Positions 49,747 to 61,031 of a stretch of DNA of 64,000 nucleotides are shown here, one piece after another. The position numbers were made by a program, and so were the translations under genes. The first letter of the stretch is position 1; each line of letters opens with the position of its first letter. The DNA comes from Leuctra nigra. Its lineage: Eukaryota > Arthropoda > Insecta > Plecoptera > Leuctridae. The notes under the pieces are model-generated. The model was not told where the DNA came from. It saw only the letters and a program-made list of their open reading frames with translations, and made no database searches. The stretch covers positions 15,115,246-15,179,245 of the forward strand of contig OW203773.1 of NCBI GenBank assembly GCA_934045905.1, written 5' to 3'.

Positions 49747-51763
49747 GTCAGTTTAGTACTACCTAGGAACCTGTAACAATTACTTTGAGCTACACCACTC
49801 AATTTTTTAAATTTATACCTATGAGGCTATGACAGAACTTGTCAAAATTACCAAAATCTTGCCAATCTTGGGTAATTCTTGTTAGGTAGTAGGTATATTT
49901 TTTTTTAGAATCTAGACAATTTAGGTAAAATTGTCAAAATTTGACCAGATCTTGCTAAGATCTAGCCAAAATTGTGGCAAGATTTTTCATCAGGGAAGTG
50001 TCAAGAAAATTTCTCAGGACTTGCTGCAATTTTTTTACACAATGAAAATTTTATAACTTTAATAAGTGTCGGAAATTAATGGTCCAGAGTAAAAAGTTTC
50101 CAACAGTTACAGAAATCAAAAGTTTTCCATCGCATCACTAATTGCGCTGGCAAAGAATAACTAAATGACATGTCAATGGGTTTAATTTCAGTTAGGGTTG
50201 CCATTCGTCCGGTTTTACCCGGACATGTCCTCTTTTTTGGGTGTCTTTTTTTGTCCGGGCCGCTTTTTAGGAATTTGACGAAATGTCCGAGTTTTTGAAT
50301 TTGTTGTTAGGTAAATATTTGTACAAAATGTCATTCGTGAATTAGTAGGTAATGAATTAAAATGAATTATTTTCTCTGAATTTTATAGTCCAAATCGCAT
50401 AGAAATGGCTAAAATTCATTTGGGAAATTCAAAATTTTCCCGGGCCTGTGCGGCCCCGGACCCGCATGTTGTTGAGAAGCCCAAAATTATGGAAATTTAG
50501 TGATAATTCACTTCTAGATGCTGTTAGAAAAATATCCGTAATTGTGGAAATACCAGTTTTACGTAATATCAAAATCTTTGAAAATTATTATTCCAAAACG
50601 CATAGAAATTTAGCTCAAATTAATTTTTTAAATCTAAAATTTTCCCGCCTGTGCGGCCCGGACCCGCATGCTGCTGGAGGGCCCTCCCCCCAGACCCCCC
50701 ATTGGTGTCGTGAGCAAAGTGTTTTCCTCAGAATGTCGTTTTTGGATAGCATACAATTTCCTTCTCGAGATCTGATGTCCTCTTTTTCGAGTCATGGCAA
50801 CCCTAATTTCAGGACCCTGACGACTCCTCGGCTTTGGACGGAATCGTGAAGGTCGAGATCGAGGAATGTTTCATCGACGTGAAACCCAAAATTGACCAAA
50901 TGCCTTCTTTCGAGCGTCACTACGTCTTTCTACCGGAAGGTCCGACCACCAGCGACGTTATCGTCAAGAAAGAACCCGGTGAAATCGACGAATGTGAAAA
51001 CCAAAACCCAGTCGAAGAAGTCTCCTGCAAGGTTGAAGAGCAACAAAACGAAGATCCACTCGTCTTGAAGAAAGAAGCTAAGATATTTTCATGCAAAGAT
51101 TGCTCGTACAAAACTAAATCCAAAGGACACATTAAAAGACACGAGAAAACCCACGCTCCGAGGGAGACGTTCAAATGTGACCAGTGCGAAAAAACATTGT
51201 GTAACGAGCAGGCCTTGTTCAAACATCAACGCTCACATTCCGTCAAGCGTCGTCACGCTTGCGACTCTTGTAGCTACACTTGCAAGACCAGCAACTGCTT
51301 GGCGAGGCACAAACAACGCCATTCAACGGATAAGAAATTCAACTGCGACGAATGCGATTTCGGATGCCACGAGAAGCAAGACCTCGCCAACCACATGCGT
51401 ACGCACACCGGCGAGCGTCCGTTCGCCTGCGACGGCTGTTCGTACACTTGCGCTCGACGCAGCGCCCTCGTCGCGCACAAGAAGAAGCACACCGGAGTCA
51501 AGCCGTTCAAATGCGGGACGTGCAAGTTCGCGAGCAGCATTGTGGGGAATTTGATACGGCACGAGAGGCTGCATGCGGGCGTGAAGCCGTTCAAGTGCGA
51601 GGAGTGCGAGTACACGTGTGCGCGGAAGAGTGGTTTGACGGCGCACAAGAGCAGACATTCGGGAGTGAAGTCGGTGTTGTGCGAGGAGTGTGCGCGCGCG
51701 TTTGTCGATAGAAGTAGCTTGAACAAGCATAAAAAGAGGCACCATAAGAATAAAACAAGTTGA
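49741..51763 (+). CDS. C2H2 zinc-finger protein, eight fingers
   Basis: Probable nucleic-acid-binding protein of about 318 residues. Exon 49661-49746 (donor GTCAGT at 49747) joins exon 50813-51763 in phase 0. The first plausible Met is the ATG at 49741 (MQDPDDSSALDG), although the upstream frame is also open (VKPKAAALSCEFGLKRD), so an earlier start in another exon is possible. The N-terminal third is acidic with VKVEIEE and VKPKI, a sequence resembling SUMO-acceptor and acidic leaders seen in insect zinc-finger proteins. Eight C2H2 fingers follow in tandem (about residues 96-313), several with CSYTC or CxYTC spacers, joined by TGERPF- or GVKPF-type linkers. Finger 8 ends close to the stop. 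The paralogue cannot be named. A hAT-like element occupies the 3' splice site and another starts 15 bases after the stop. Confidence 0.9.
50193..50805 (+). mobile_element. hAT-like non-autonomous element at a splice acceptor
   Basis: 613 bp with perfect 10-bp terminal inverted repeats TAGGGTTGCC / GGCAACCCTA. The flanking 8-mers are ATTTCAGT (50185-50192) and ATTTCAGG (50806-50813), matching at 7 of 8. The right one is the working 3' splice site of the zinc-finger gene. Inside are two copies of a GC-rich module (about 50440 and 50640). Confidence 0.85.
50813..51763 (+). CDS. Main exon of the zinc-finger gene (all eight fingers)
   Basis: The acceptor CCTAATTTCAG ends at 50812 and is part of a duplicated target site of the hAT-like element just upstream. 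The exon reads DPDDSSALDGIVKV, then eight CxxC-H-H fingers, ending at TGA 51761-51763. Codon use turns GC-rich after about 51350 compared with the first part. Confidence 0.93.
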   Translation, partial: DPDDSSALDGIVKVEIEECFIDVKPKIDQMPSFERHYVFLPEGPTTSDVIVKKEPGEIDECENQNPVEEVSCKVEEQQNEDPLVLKKEAKIFSCKDCSYKTKSKGHIKRHEKTHAPRETFKCDQCEKTLCNEQALFKHQRSHSVKRRHACDSCSYTCKTSNCLARHKQRHSTDKKFNCDECDFGCHEKQDLANHMRTHTGERPFACDGCSYTCARRSALVAHKKKHTGVKPFKCGTCKFASSIVGNLIRHERLHAGVKPFKCEECEYTCARKSGLTAHKSRHSGVKSVLCEECARAFVDRSSLNKHKKRHHKNKTS

Positions 51764-51778
51764 GGGACGGGACGAGAA

Positions 51779-52465
51779 CAGGGCTCCCAACTGGTCACTA
51801 TTTTCACTAAAAGTAATTTTTTTAGCCAGGTCAATAAAAAGTAATTTTTTCATGATTTATGATGGGTCATTAAGTCATTTTTTTAAAAGGGAAAATTCAG
51901 TCCAACCACTTATTTTACACGGAAGTATAAATTGTCTTAAAATTGTGTACAAATCGCATAAAAAGGCACCAAATTTGTTCCTGAAATTCAAAATTTTCCC
52001 GTTGCTGTTCGCCCCGGACTCTCTTTATGTTGGGGGGCACTCCCCCAAAGCCCCCCATTGTGTTTGTATGCAAATGTGGTTCCCCTGACAATAGCCGATC
52101 GTTCGCACACTTATTATTTTACAAATTAACCACTGGCTGCGATTTGATTTTAGTTGAACGAGAATATCAAAGGGATTTTTGAAACATTGCTTCTAGGTAA
52201 AATAACTAATTTTTAATGAATGAAGGACAGATGCAACGCTATTTGCCAATCTCGTTGTTTGAATTGCCATTTGGATGCTTTATATTCTGACCCCCTCAAT
52301 TATAATTTCAAGTGATCATTCATTACTAAGTTAAATGATATAATTTCTTTATGTTATTTTTAAACGTTGGTTTACTTCTAGGTCATTTTTGGGTAAATTT
52401 TTTCTACCTAAAAGTCATTAAAACTCACTATTTTTGAAGGTAGAAATTGTTGGGAGAGAGCCCTG
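51779..52465 (+). mobile_element. hAT-like element in the zinc-finger 3' UTR
   Basis: Ends are CAGGGCTCCCAACT and TTGGGAGAGAGCCCTG (imperfect inverted repeats). It starts 15 bases after the stop. It contains an AATAAA (51833-51838) and the GC-rich module near 52010. The flanking 8-mers (GACGAGAA, AGGAAACA) do not match well, so the family call rests on the termini. Confidence 0.6.
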
Positions 52466-53597
52466 AGGAAACAAGTTACAGCAGTAGGTACTACACCCCC
52501 AACAAAAGATAAAACAGTAGGTATTGGAAAGAAACAGATTGGTTAAAATAGATTTGATGGCATCATCTGATTGATCTGATGAAGTCTATACTTACTCGTC
52601 ATCTAACTCTAGAAGTTGAGCTCTGATTTCATTGATAATAACAAAGATTGATTGTCAAGGAACCTTACCAGCAGCCAATCCGTTTCGCTCAAATAAAGTT
52701 TTATGATTTGTTGAGTGTGTGTAGGCTACCTGAAAACGGTGGAGATCATATTTTCTAAATATCGCTATAATTTTTGCACCATTGCAGTGAAATAAGTGAA
52801 AACGTATTAACGTAGGTATCTAATTTTTGAGTCGAAAGTCATAAAACAATGTTTGTGCAAAAACTCATGAAAAATTAAAAAATATAGAAATTTTAGATTT
52901 TTCACGAGTTGGGCACAAATATTGACACAAAAAGCCATGCTAATTATTTTTCACATATGTCGTAGATTAATGGTACACAATTTATGACAATATTTAGGAA
53001 AGAAATATTATCTTCGATGTTTGGGTGCAGCCGACTAGGGTGAGGTTCCCATGATTTGCAAACGCTTCAATTTTGCGATTATAACAATTGGAAACATCGT
53101 AAAATGGCGGAGTTGGATAGTAGTCAATACTTCAATAAATCAATGTATGAGGGCAGAAAAAAGTTTTAGAGTTGGCTGTATTATCGATCATGTCCGCATC
53201 TGATTTGCAATTTTATGCGATTAATTACACCTTGCTTTAGGATTAGACAAAATAATATTTTGTCAAAGCTTTCGGTGATTCGAGTGTTACCATGTGACTA
53301 GAAAGGTTTCTGTCCAATAGAAAAAGGCCAAAATTTTAAACTAGTTATACCTAGGGTTTTTAGAAAATTAATTTTCTGTATTATTTTATTGTAATTAAAA
53401 TTTTAATCATTAGAGCCAAAACCCGGCTTGAAAATCTTGCCAAGATCTTGATTAGGTACCTATATTTTTCAAGGGTTCTTTTCTTATGGCAATACAATGC
53501 AATGTTTACAAAGGTTTAACAAGATCGTATTATTGCTTGCAAAGTCTTGTAAGATCTTGCAAATATTTTTCAGCAGGGATAGCCTTCATAATAATAA
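52466..53597. other. Gene-free AT-rich stretch between zinc-finger gene and Helitron-like element
   Basis: No coding frame or repeat termini recognised. 53400-53580 has several CAAGATCTTG-like phrases that also occur at 49850-49990, a possible short dispersed repeat. Confidence 0.4.
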
Positions 53598-54921
53598 CTA
53601 GGAAAACGCTCAGTGTAACGCGTTGATAAGCGAGCACGGGTACGTGCAAATTCTCGAACCGGAAATGCGTACACAACGCACAGAAAACATATACATCCAT
53701 ATGGAATTGATTATGATATCAACTTAAAAGTGTATGCTTTTCATCGAAACTTTAAAATAGCATCTAAGCACCTGGTTCATAAAGCAAATCAGAATCAATT
53801 TTCAATTGGCACTGGAAAACATTCATTTCGATACTTCATTACTGACAGATATTAAAAATGTAAATAACTTCATACGTTCTTAACTGATTGGGATGAAATT
53901 TTGTAAAATAAGAGACAATATTGGTCTTAATGATCATGCAAAATATGAGTTTGATCAGAATTATCGAAGACCGTTTTCATTTTTCAGCCTATCAGGAGAT
54001 ATTTATTTAAATTTTAACCAATGAATCTGAGTAACGCGTTGATGAGCGAGCACGGATACGCGCAACACCTCGAACCGAAATTCTGTCTATCGAAAATGTC
54101 ATTAAAAGCCAATAATTCTAAAATTTCGCCACAGATTTGTATAGAAATCTCAAAACATTCCTAAAATATTGGTCCAAATAACCATGCAAAGCTTTAAGTT
54201 GATCAATTGAACCTTTATGATTGAACTGTTCCGTGTTAATTTTCAAAAATCACAGGATCTCCTTCAAAAAATATACCTGAGACCACTCATATGATATAAG
54301 TGTGTCTACACAATATCAGATCGACTGTTGAACGGTCATTATCAGTTTCATTTGCGTTTGAAAGTTTCTGCTCTAACTACCTTGCCTTGAACTGAAGAGT
54401 CGAAGTCGCCGTGAATTTGACAGCCAACACGCTAATAGTCCGTAAAATGTCAATAACGTTTGGATTTAAACACAGATTAGTATGAAAATTGTCAAAAATG
54501 CAGATAATGTTGGACCCAACCATCATGCGAAGTTATAAGTTGATCGTTCAATCGGTTATAGTTTAAATTTCTAAAAACACAGGAAAGATGGTTTTAAATT
54601 TTAACCAATGGGAGGATTTGGCTGAAACTTTGTTTGATTGGGTACAATGTTGGGGGTAATGACTTGTCAAAATTTCAATTTGATCAAAACAACCAATCGA
54701 AAGTTAATTTTTTTTAAATTTGAACCAATCAATGGATTTCAAAAAAATTAGGGTCTGCAACAATCAGAAATGTTACGTACATGTGTGCAAAATTTCAGCT
54801 CGATCGAAGAAAAACTCTGACCTGTATATCGTCAGTAACAGAAAAAAAAAAAACAAACAAAAAAAAAAACAGAGGTCCGTGCCAAAAGAGCCAAATGGAG
54901 ACGCTCGCTTCGCTCGCTCAA
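53598..54921 (-). mobile_element. Chimeric Helitron-like element (two 3' ends, one 5' end)
   Basis: Reverse strand. A complete 3' terminus lies at 53598 (CTAGGAAAACGCTC). A second internal copy of the 3' hairpin region starts near 54030 (GAGTAACGCGTTGATGAGCG) without its CTAG. The shared 5' end GCTTCGCTCGCTCAA ends at 54921. The right part alone is about 892 bp, the family's full length. The left 430 bp is most like the copy at 39346. Confidence 0.72.
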
Positions 54922-55479
54922 TAAAAGTATTTATCTCTCTATGTTGTTATTTAATATTTTAATTTTCCAATTGATAGTTTATGTTAGGAGGGAGATTCTG
55001 TAATTAGGTACCTACTTCTTATCGGAAAACGTGCATATTATTATTGTGATATTATTTTACAAAATCAGACTGTGTACATTTCTTTAGAATGGTGATGTAT
55101 TTGATGTATTTATTTATTTATTATTAATAATTTATTTACACAATAAAAATATAAATGTAAAATGAAAAGAAGAATAACTCTATACATTCTAGAAAGTACC
55201 TACTATTTTCTGAAGCCGTCGACTATTGAAAAGCTGTGACCGACTTTTCCATCAATATCAATATTTGTGTGTTTTATTTTAGTGTGTGTAGGTATGTCCT
55301 ACAAACTCAAAACTGAATTTTTACATAAACTAAAAAATAAATTTTAAAGATATTATTTGAATTATTTCTGCAACCATCTGCCATAACCATTCTATTATAA
55401 AGTAGGAACCTACAAATCTAGTTTTAAAATAAATATTTTGTGAAATATTCTAAAATATTTATTTCGAATTGTATGTTGG

Positions 55480-55730
55480 CGCCATCTCGAGAAATCCATC
55501 ATCGACCGAGCAACTACTTTACCGACAGAACGAGCGCCGTTTGTTTTTCAACATTGGCAGCTATGCATGAAACTCGATATCTCGAACGCGATCCACGTTG
55601 CCAAGCAGTGACTAGTTTCATGAATAGCGGGGCGGGTCGCTCTTCTGCTTTTTGTTTCACACTTGACTTCTAATTTAAGTCATGTTAATAGTTTAATTAG
55701 TAATTATAGTTGAATTATACACTGTCTGCG
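55480..55730 (+). promoter_or_regulatory. Probable promoter / 5' UTR of the desaturase gene
   Basis: A moderately GC-rich island in AT-rich DNA directly upstream of the ATG, with GGGGCGGGTC (55629) resembling a GC box and a GGCGCCATCT motif near 55480. No TATA box is obvious. Inferred from position. Confidence 0.35.
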
Positions 55731-56632
55731 ATGGGTGCCAGCAACTCTAGGACTGATTTCGAATGGACTTACACCGAAGAACCTCATGCCAGTCGCCGGA
55801 AAGAAATTTTAGGTAAGTGTTTCGGCTTCTGTAATTTCCTGTCATATGCAAAGCGTATGACATAACGGTAGGAAGATGTCCCTAGACCTTCAACACATTA
55901 CGTCATGCCATGCGATACAAATGCAGATTCCTTCTAGACGTTATTATCTTATCATTTGCAATGTATCAACATTCATTTGATGATTTACTAGACTTGATAT
56001 TCTATATTTGCAAATTGATAATGAACGACTTTTCTTGGTTAAGGGAACAATGTCAGATAATAATCCAGTGTCAAGTAGGTATGCAGTATGCACCTCAGCT
56101 GTTGACAGTTCATTAAATATTCATGAATTAACACTTCCATAAAGCTTGTTTGCTACTCTTATCTGACATGATTTATAAAGTCTTTTACTAAATAATTGAT
56201 GGGGTACAAAATCATGATTCCCATTGCGTCACTGTTCCTTCCTAATTAAAATTGTACCTAGGTATCTAGGTACAATTATTACCATCTGGCTGTTCCTGAG
56301 TTCAATCTTGTTCGATATGGACAACTTGACAAGTTTTGTTGTTACTCGATTGTTATGGTTTAACCAAGAGAATTAGCACAATATATTGCAGAGATTGACA
56401 GAAAGATCATTTTGTATTTTATCCGGCATTGATTGACCTTGTTTTATCTCGGCAGAAAAATACCCGGAGATCAAGCAGCTGTTCGGCCATGATCCGAACT
56501 TCAAGTGGGTTGTCACGGGGATGGTGCTGCTCCAGTTCGCGATGATGTTCGTGATGAAAGATCAGTCGTGGCCGATGCTAATGCTAGTGGCGTATTGCTT
56601 CGGCGGTGTCATCAGCCACTCCCTTATGCTTG
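55731..56632 (+). CDS. DEGS1 (ifc): Sphingolipid delta-4 desaturase, 5' part (two exons)
   Basis: The enzyme introduces the 4,5-trans double bond of dihydroceramide to make ceramide in the ER membrane. Exon 1 (55731-55812) encodes [20 protein letters not shown], the family N-terminal lipid-desaturase signature, including a MGxxxS N-myristoylation site as in animal DES1. Exon 2 (56456-56632) encodes [18 protein letters not shown] and a hydrophobic stretch ([15 protein letters not shown]), then [14 protein letters not shown]. Donors GTAAGT lie at 55813 and 56633; the acceptor ends at 56455; both junctions are phase 1. Only 86 of an expected roughly 320 residues are present. The three His boxes would follow in exons I do not see before 64000. 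Confidence 0.93.
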
Positions 56633-56780
56633 GTAAGTACACAATCGTTGATGAGAATGAACTCATTTTAACTGGAATGTGTCATAAGGGATGGAGTCAT
56701 GCTCTGAATTTGCAATTTGGGGGTCCCTAATCTGGTTTTTAACAACACGTTCTATAAATGAAATTTGGTTTCTAGTATTA

Positions 56781-56917
56781 GGGCTGGTTTTTCAATGCTC
56801 TGTCTGTTAAAGTTGAACAGTTGATTAGGTATATTGCTGTAGCAAAAACCGAAGACTAGGTAATTACCTTCTGTTAAACTTAACAACTGATTTAACGTAT
56901 CATTAAATAACCAGCCC
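56781..56917. mobile_element. PIF/Harbinger-like MITE, 137 bp
   Basis: Ends GGGCTGGTTTTTCAATG and AACCAGCCC flanked by TTA on both sides (56778-56780 and 56918-56920), the usual PIF/Harbinger target duplication. In desaturase intron 2. Confidence 0.75.
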
Positions 56918-58388
56918 TTATGCATTGACACGAGAAGTAAGTAGGTATTGCCGAATGCTCCGTCAGGTTTTCCTGCATTTTTGTGAATATAGGACTAACT
57001 TCGACTTTTCCGTTGTCAAATCTCAAATTATGATACGAGGCTAAAATCCAGGCTCTGCCATTTACCGTGGTTTGGTTTGATAATTCTTGGCAGTCTTCAG
57101 AACAGGCTTTGTCCTACTACGTTTTAGGTGTTGATTTTGTCAAACGTTCACAAAAGTTATTAAACACAAGTTTACTGTACCTTAGGGAACCACTGATGTC
57201 TTATAAGTTATAAGCTGCTAGCATTTAATAGCATGCTCCAATAGATGGATCCTTTTTGTGTAGATTCACTTCTCGTGCCTAAGGAGTGCAAATATAACAA
57301 ATCATTACTACCTATTGTAGGTACCTATATTCGGTACAAATTGTTCAGTTAACCAATTAAATAATTATAGCAGCCACTACAAAATTTTATAGTAGGTATT
57401 ATGGTAATTTAGTACTGTTACTTTACTACTATAATTAACTACGTACAGTACCTAGTTAGTAATTCGTAATGCGCTTAGGTAGGTAGTAAAAACCACCCGA
57501 CCATTACACCCCGCTATCTATTGCACTAGTCTGCCCTCTACCGGCCATAAACCACCCGACCAACATATCTAAATATTGTAAAGAGCAAGGAAGTGCATTC
57601 ATAGCTCAATGCATTTCTATGAATATTTAGTCTGGATGTTTGCATTAGAATAACTAATTATGTTCTAAAATATGGCAACTTATGAAGAAACTAGGCAAAC
57701 ACAAGTAGGTAACTTCAATAGAACCCAGAATGAATCTTGCTCTCCCCCCTTCCATAAAAAAGCAATACTACTTCAAACAAAAGATAGTGACATTGTCATA
57801 GACCTCAATTTTACATAATTTTTTTTATCAACATTTACCCCAAGTCATCCAAAATGGCTTCATATTTTAAATTCCCCTCCCTTATCCAGTACCAGACTTA
57901 TCTTTAATTCACTACTGACCTAGGCCATATCTTTGCCTTGTCGACATTCATGCAAAAAGCAAAGTTAGTCATCTCATAGGTCTTTGTCAACCAGCCAGTG
58001 GCTTCACTTAATCTGCATAATGAATACAAATCGAAGAGCTGATGATTTTTTACTTGTCTCTGATCTTCCAATTGACATCGATGACGTATAATGTATTCAG
58101 CGTATTGTTATTAGAGGAGATTGGTGATGTGCTGAGAGGATGATGAATGTCTCAATCTTTAATAAGCGGGTTCTTTTGACTTCACTTACGGGTCAGAAGT
58201 GTTCCTCTTGGCAAGCTGAAATTTGACAAGTCAATTCTGATATTTTTGTGGACAAAACATCGTTTGTACCTAAAGGAGCAGTTTACTCAATCTGGACGAG
58301 TAGAATTTTTTTACTAAATATTTTTTTGAATTGGCAGTGAATTGGCAGTTTTGAATTCGAATTGGTTTGTTCTGATGAATGTGCTGGT

Positions 58389-58404
58389 GGCCCTGATAAG
58401 GGCC
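58389..58404 (-). other. Histone-type 3' stem-loop look-alike
   Basis: The reverse strand reads AAC-GGCCCT-TATC-AGGGCC-ACCA: a 6-bp stem and 4-base loop as in replication-dependent histone mRNAs, with one loop base different from the usual TTTC. No histone coding sequence is next to it. Confidence 0.35.
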
Positions 58405-58877
58405 GTTCGCGACGTTTCGAAGGATTACTTCCTTCATCTTCTGGCGGCGACTGCCAGAATGGTTTCTCTTTCGAAAATCGAAAATTTTCGCTTTTCGAAA
58501 TTTTCGCTTTCGAATTTTTTTTTAATGGTTTCGCTCTGTCTAAAGGCAAATGTTGGGAAGGTTCCATACTAGTCAACCTCAGGGGCTTACAAGTCGACAT
58601 TTCAGTGTACACCTGGTTTTTTTATTTTACCTACTAATAATCTTTATTTTTTAAGTTTTTTAAGTTTTTAATTTTTTATGATTATTTTTGATTTTTGCAA
58701 AGATTTTTTAGATTTTTGTTATTATTGTACCTACACTTTTTTTTTCCTTTTTTTATATAGGTATTAAAACAAAACAAAATTCGGTTTTTGTGTTTTTTTA
58801 ATTTTTAATTTCTATTTGATTTTTTTGATATTGATAGGTATGACTATTTTATTTTTCTTTGATTTTTTTATTTCGTT

Positions 58878-58918
58878 GAAGAACAGTTGAAGAACAGTGC
58901 GACGTTAAACACTACTAA
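58878..58918 (+). mobile_element. SINE 3' end fragment
   Basis: GAAGAACAGTGCGACGTTAAA. A body piece (GGCAAATGTTGGGAAGGTTC) lies upstream at about 58545, so the two may be one copy split by T-rich DNA. Confidence 0.5.
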
Positions 58919-59149
58919 CATACTTTTAGACCTTGAACGTCCCTATAGTTAAATAGTGATTAATTGGGATTGTTTAATCTTTTAATACACTTTGTTATCA
59001 ATCTAATCTTTGTAATCTGAAGATTATGAAGTCTAGTCACATGCTTTGGATCTTAAACTCTCCGACTTTGAATTATTCTACTTATGTTGCAATTGATCAA
59101 CATTTATCATGGACTCGCCCTCCATCCTCGTGTTTTCTTAGAAACTGGT

Positions 59150-59258
59150 AGGTAGATGATGATGAAGAATAGGTAAGGATGGATGCAGGAAAGGCAGACG
59201 ATACTAAGGGAACCATCTCAGCATTGCCTCTCGATTGAGGGAAACTTAGTGATAAAAA
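59150..59258 (-). mobile_element. SINE copy, reverse strand, partial
   Basis: The reverse complement shows TTTCCCTCAATCGAGAGGCA, ATGCTGAGATGGTTCCC and CATCCATCCTTACCTATTC of the SINE body. Confidence 0.6.
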
Positions 59259-59504
59259 AGAAAAAAGAAAAAAAAAGTTTTGTGAAAATTTTCATGAAAT
59301 TATTTTTACATGTGGAATTCGATTTATTTTCATTTAAGCACAATTCACCGTAATTTATATTGGAAAAGTCATGCATTTTTCATGCATTTAGCGACTTACC
59401 TACCCTACAGATTTTAGTAAGGTCGGACAAAATTGCACATTTTAATTTTGAACACGGTACCATGGGTCACAACACAACACGTGACACCTCCAATGTAATG
59501 CTTA

Positions 59505-59649
59505 GGCCCGGTCTTTCAAAACTCTGCTTCAGTCTCAATTAGCTCTTAACAGTTAGTTAGTGGTCATTCTAGGAATGTCCTTGGTTGTTGCTATGGCAAT
59601 AGTCCTAATTGACTGTATAAAAGTTAGCAAGGCATTGAAAGACCGGCCC
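59505..59649. mobile_element. PIF/Harbinger-like MITE, 145 bp
   Basis: Ends GGCCCGGTCTTTCAA and TTGAAAGACCGGCCC flanked by TTA (59502-59504 and 59650-59652). The internal CTTGGTTGTTGCTATGGCAA also occurs near 23232, where only a fragment remains. Confidence 0.75.
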
Positions 59650-60343
59650 TTAGGCGATAATAATATAAACATTTTACAGAAAAAATAATATAAATATTTT
59701 AAATAATTTAAAAAATTTCAAGAGGCCAAAATTCTCATTGAAAAATTAAAATTTTCATGTCGTGTACTACTATACGAAAAGTAAAGTCCAACAGTAATGG
59801 TCGCGGTAAAAGAACCACTCTACCTTAGGTCTACGAAAAGTCGGAAAAATACCCTCTTGAAATATTATGCATTAGGCACTGACATTGCAATTGTTACTCT
59901 GTATGCTCTCTGCACTTTAACGATAGCGGGATAAACAATGATAACAGTGTTGAATACACCTTGCGTCATCGTTATGACTGTCTAGGTATACAGTGTCGAC
60001 AGCCGTCTAGCTTTTAGCCGACAAAACACAGGTACTTGTTTCATTTGAATTGTATACTGCAGATAGACTATTCGAACAAATAAGCGATACGTGATGGAGC
60101 CACTTCTGGCAGGAAACGTTTTAGATGCACTTTTATATTTTGATGTTCGTGTTTCCATAGGGCAGTGAAAAAGGAGAAACAAATGAAATTTAGATTTAGT
60201 TACAAGTTTACTTTTTCAGCCATAACAAACAACTAAAGCAAATTTTATATAATTTATTTACATAAATAAACCCTTTATATCCTCCATTATGGATAGTACC
60301 AAAGAATCCACCAGAGTTCAGTCGTGTTCCTTATTTTCTCGAA

Positions 60344-60420
60344 TGGCGACGGATGAATGATTGTCATGATTGGGGGATGATGATGAATATTGTTAGAAAT
60401 AAGAATGGAAGGTGGCTCTA
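60344..60420 (-). mobile_element. SINE copy, reverse strand, fragment
   Basis: The reverse complement shows CCACCTTCCATTC, CATCATCATCCCCCAATCAT and TCATTCATCCGTCGCCATT. Confidence 0.6.
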
Positions 60421-60552
60421 CCTTTTTGTCTGAACCATATTTCTTTACACTTGGCACTACTAAAAATGATCGTTCAATAAATCGGATTGACTGATAAATG
60501 TAGATCGCGCCATCAGAAGTCAGTCCAAGCGTCGCGATCTTATTGCCTCACT

Positions 60553-61031
60553 CTCTGGGTCGGCAGCCTTTCGTGTCAAGGAACCAATTGCCCAAACATG
60601 AATAAATGAGACAATAATGGGTGCCGCAGTAGAGGTATAGTACGTCCAGCGAGCGTGTAGCCTTTCCTTTCATAAGATGAGCAGTATTGTTCGACCCTTG
60701 TTCGACCGTTAAGCTCTAGTCAAATATAAAACATTGAAAATTATAAATTGCATGGCCATAGTTTATTTTGAATAGGTATTTTGTTTACTTTGATATGTTG
60801 ATCCCTAGCTGTTGCCCCGCAGGGCGTTTTTTTAGAATTTCAACAATTTAAATGTGATTCAGGGGCTCTTAAATGAGCACACTGGATCAAACAACCTTCC
60901 ATTGTTGCCAGTTGCCACGCAGGGTGTTTTTATATTTGAAATTTTCGATATTTCTATTATATTTTTTTTTAATTGTGAAGAGCCAATAGCCATTCAAAAA
61001 CCACTAAGGAGCCACTGGTTGCCGACCCCTG
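60553..61031. mobile_element. hAT-like MITE, second copy
   Basis: Same family as 44254-44579: left end CTGGGTCGGCAGCC, right end GGTTGCCGACCCCTG, internal GCTGTTGCCCCGCAGGG and GAGCCACTGG. It lies in the long desaturase intron. Confidence 0.75.

Noticed and set aside
51274..51853. Reverse-strand ORFs opposite the zinc-finger exon
   Set aside because: Shadows of regularly spaced Cys/His codons; forward-strand fingers are unmistakable.
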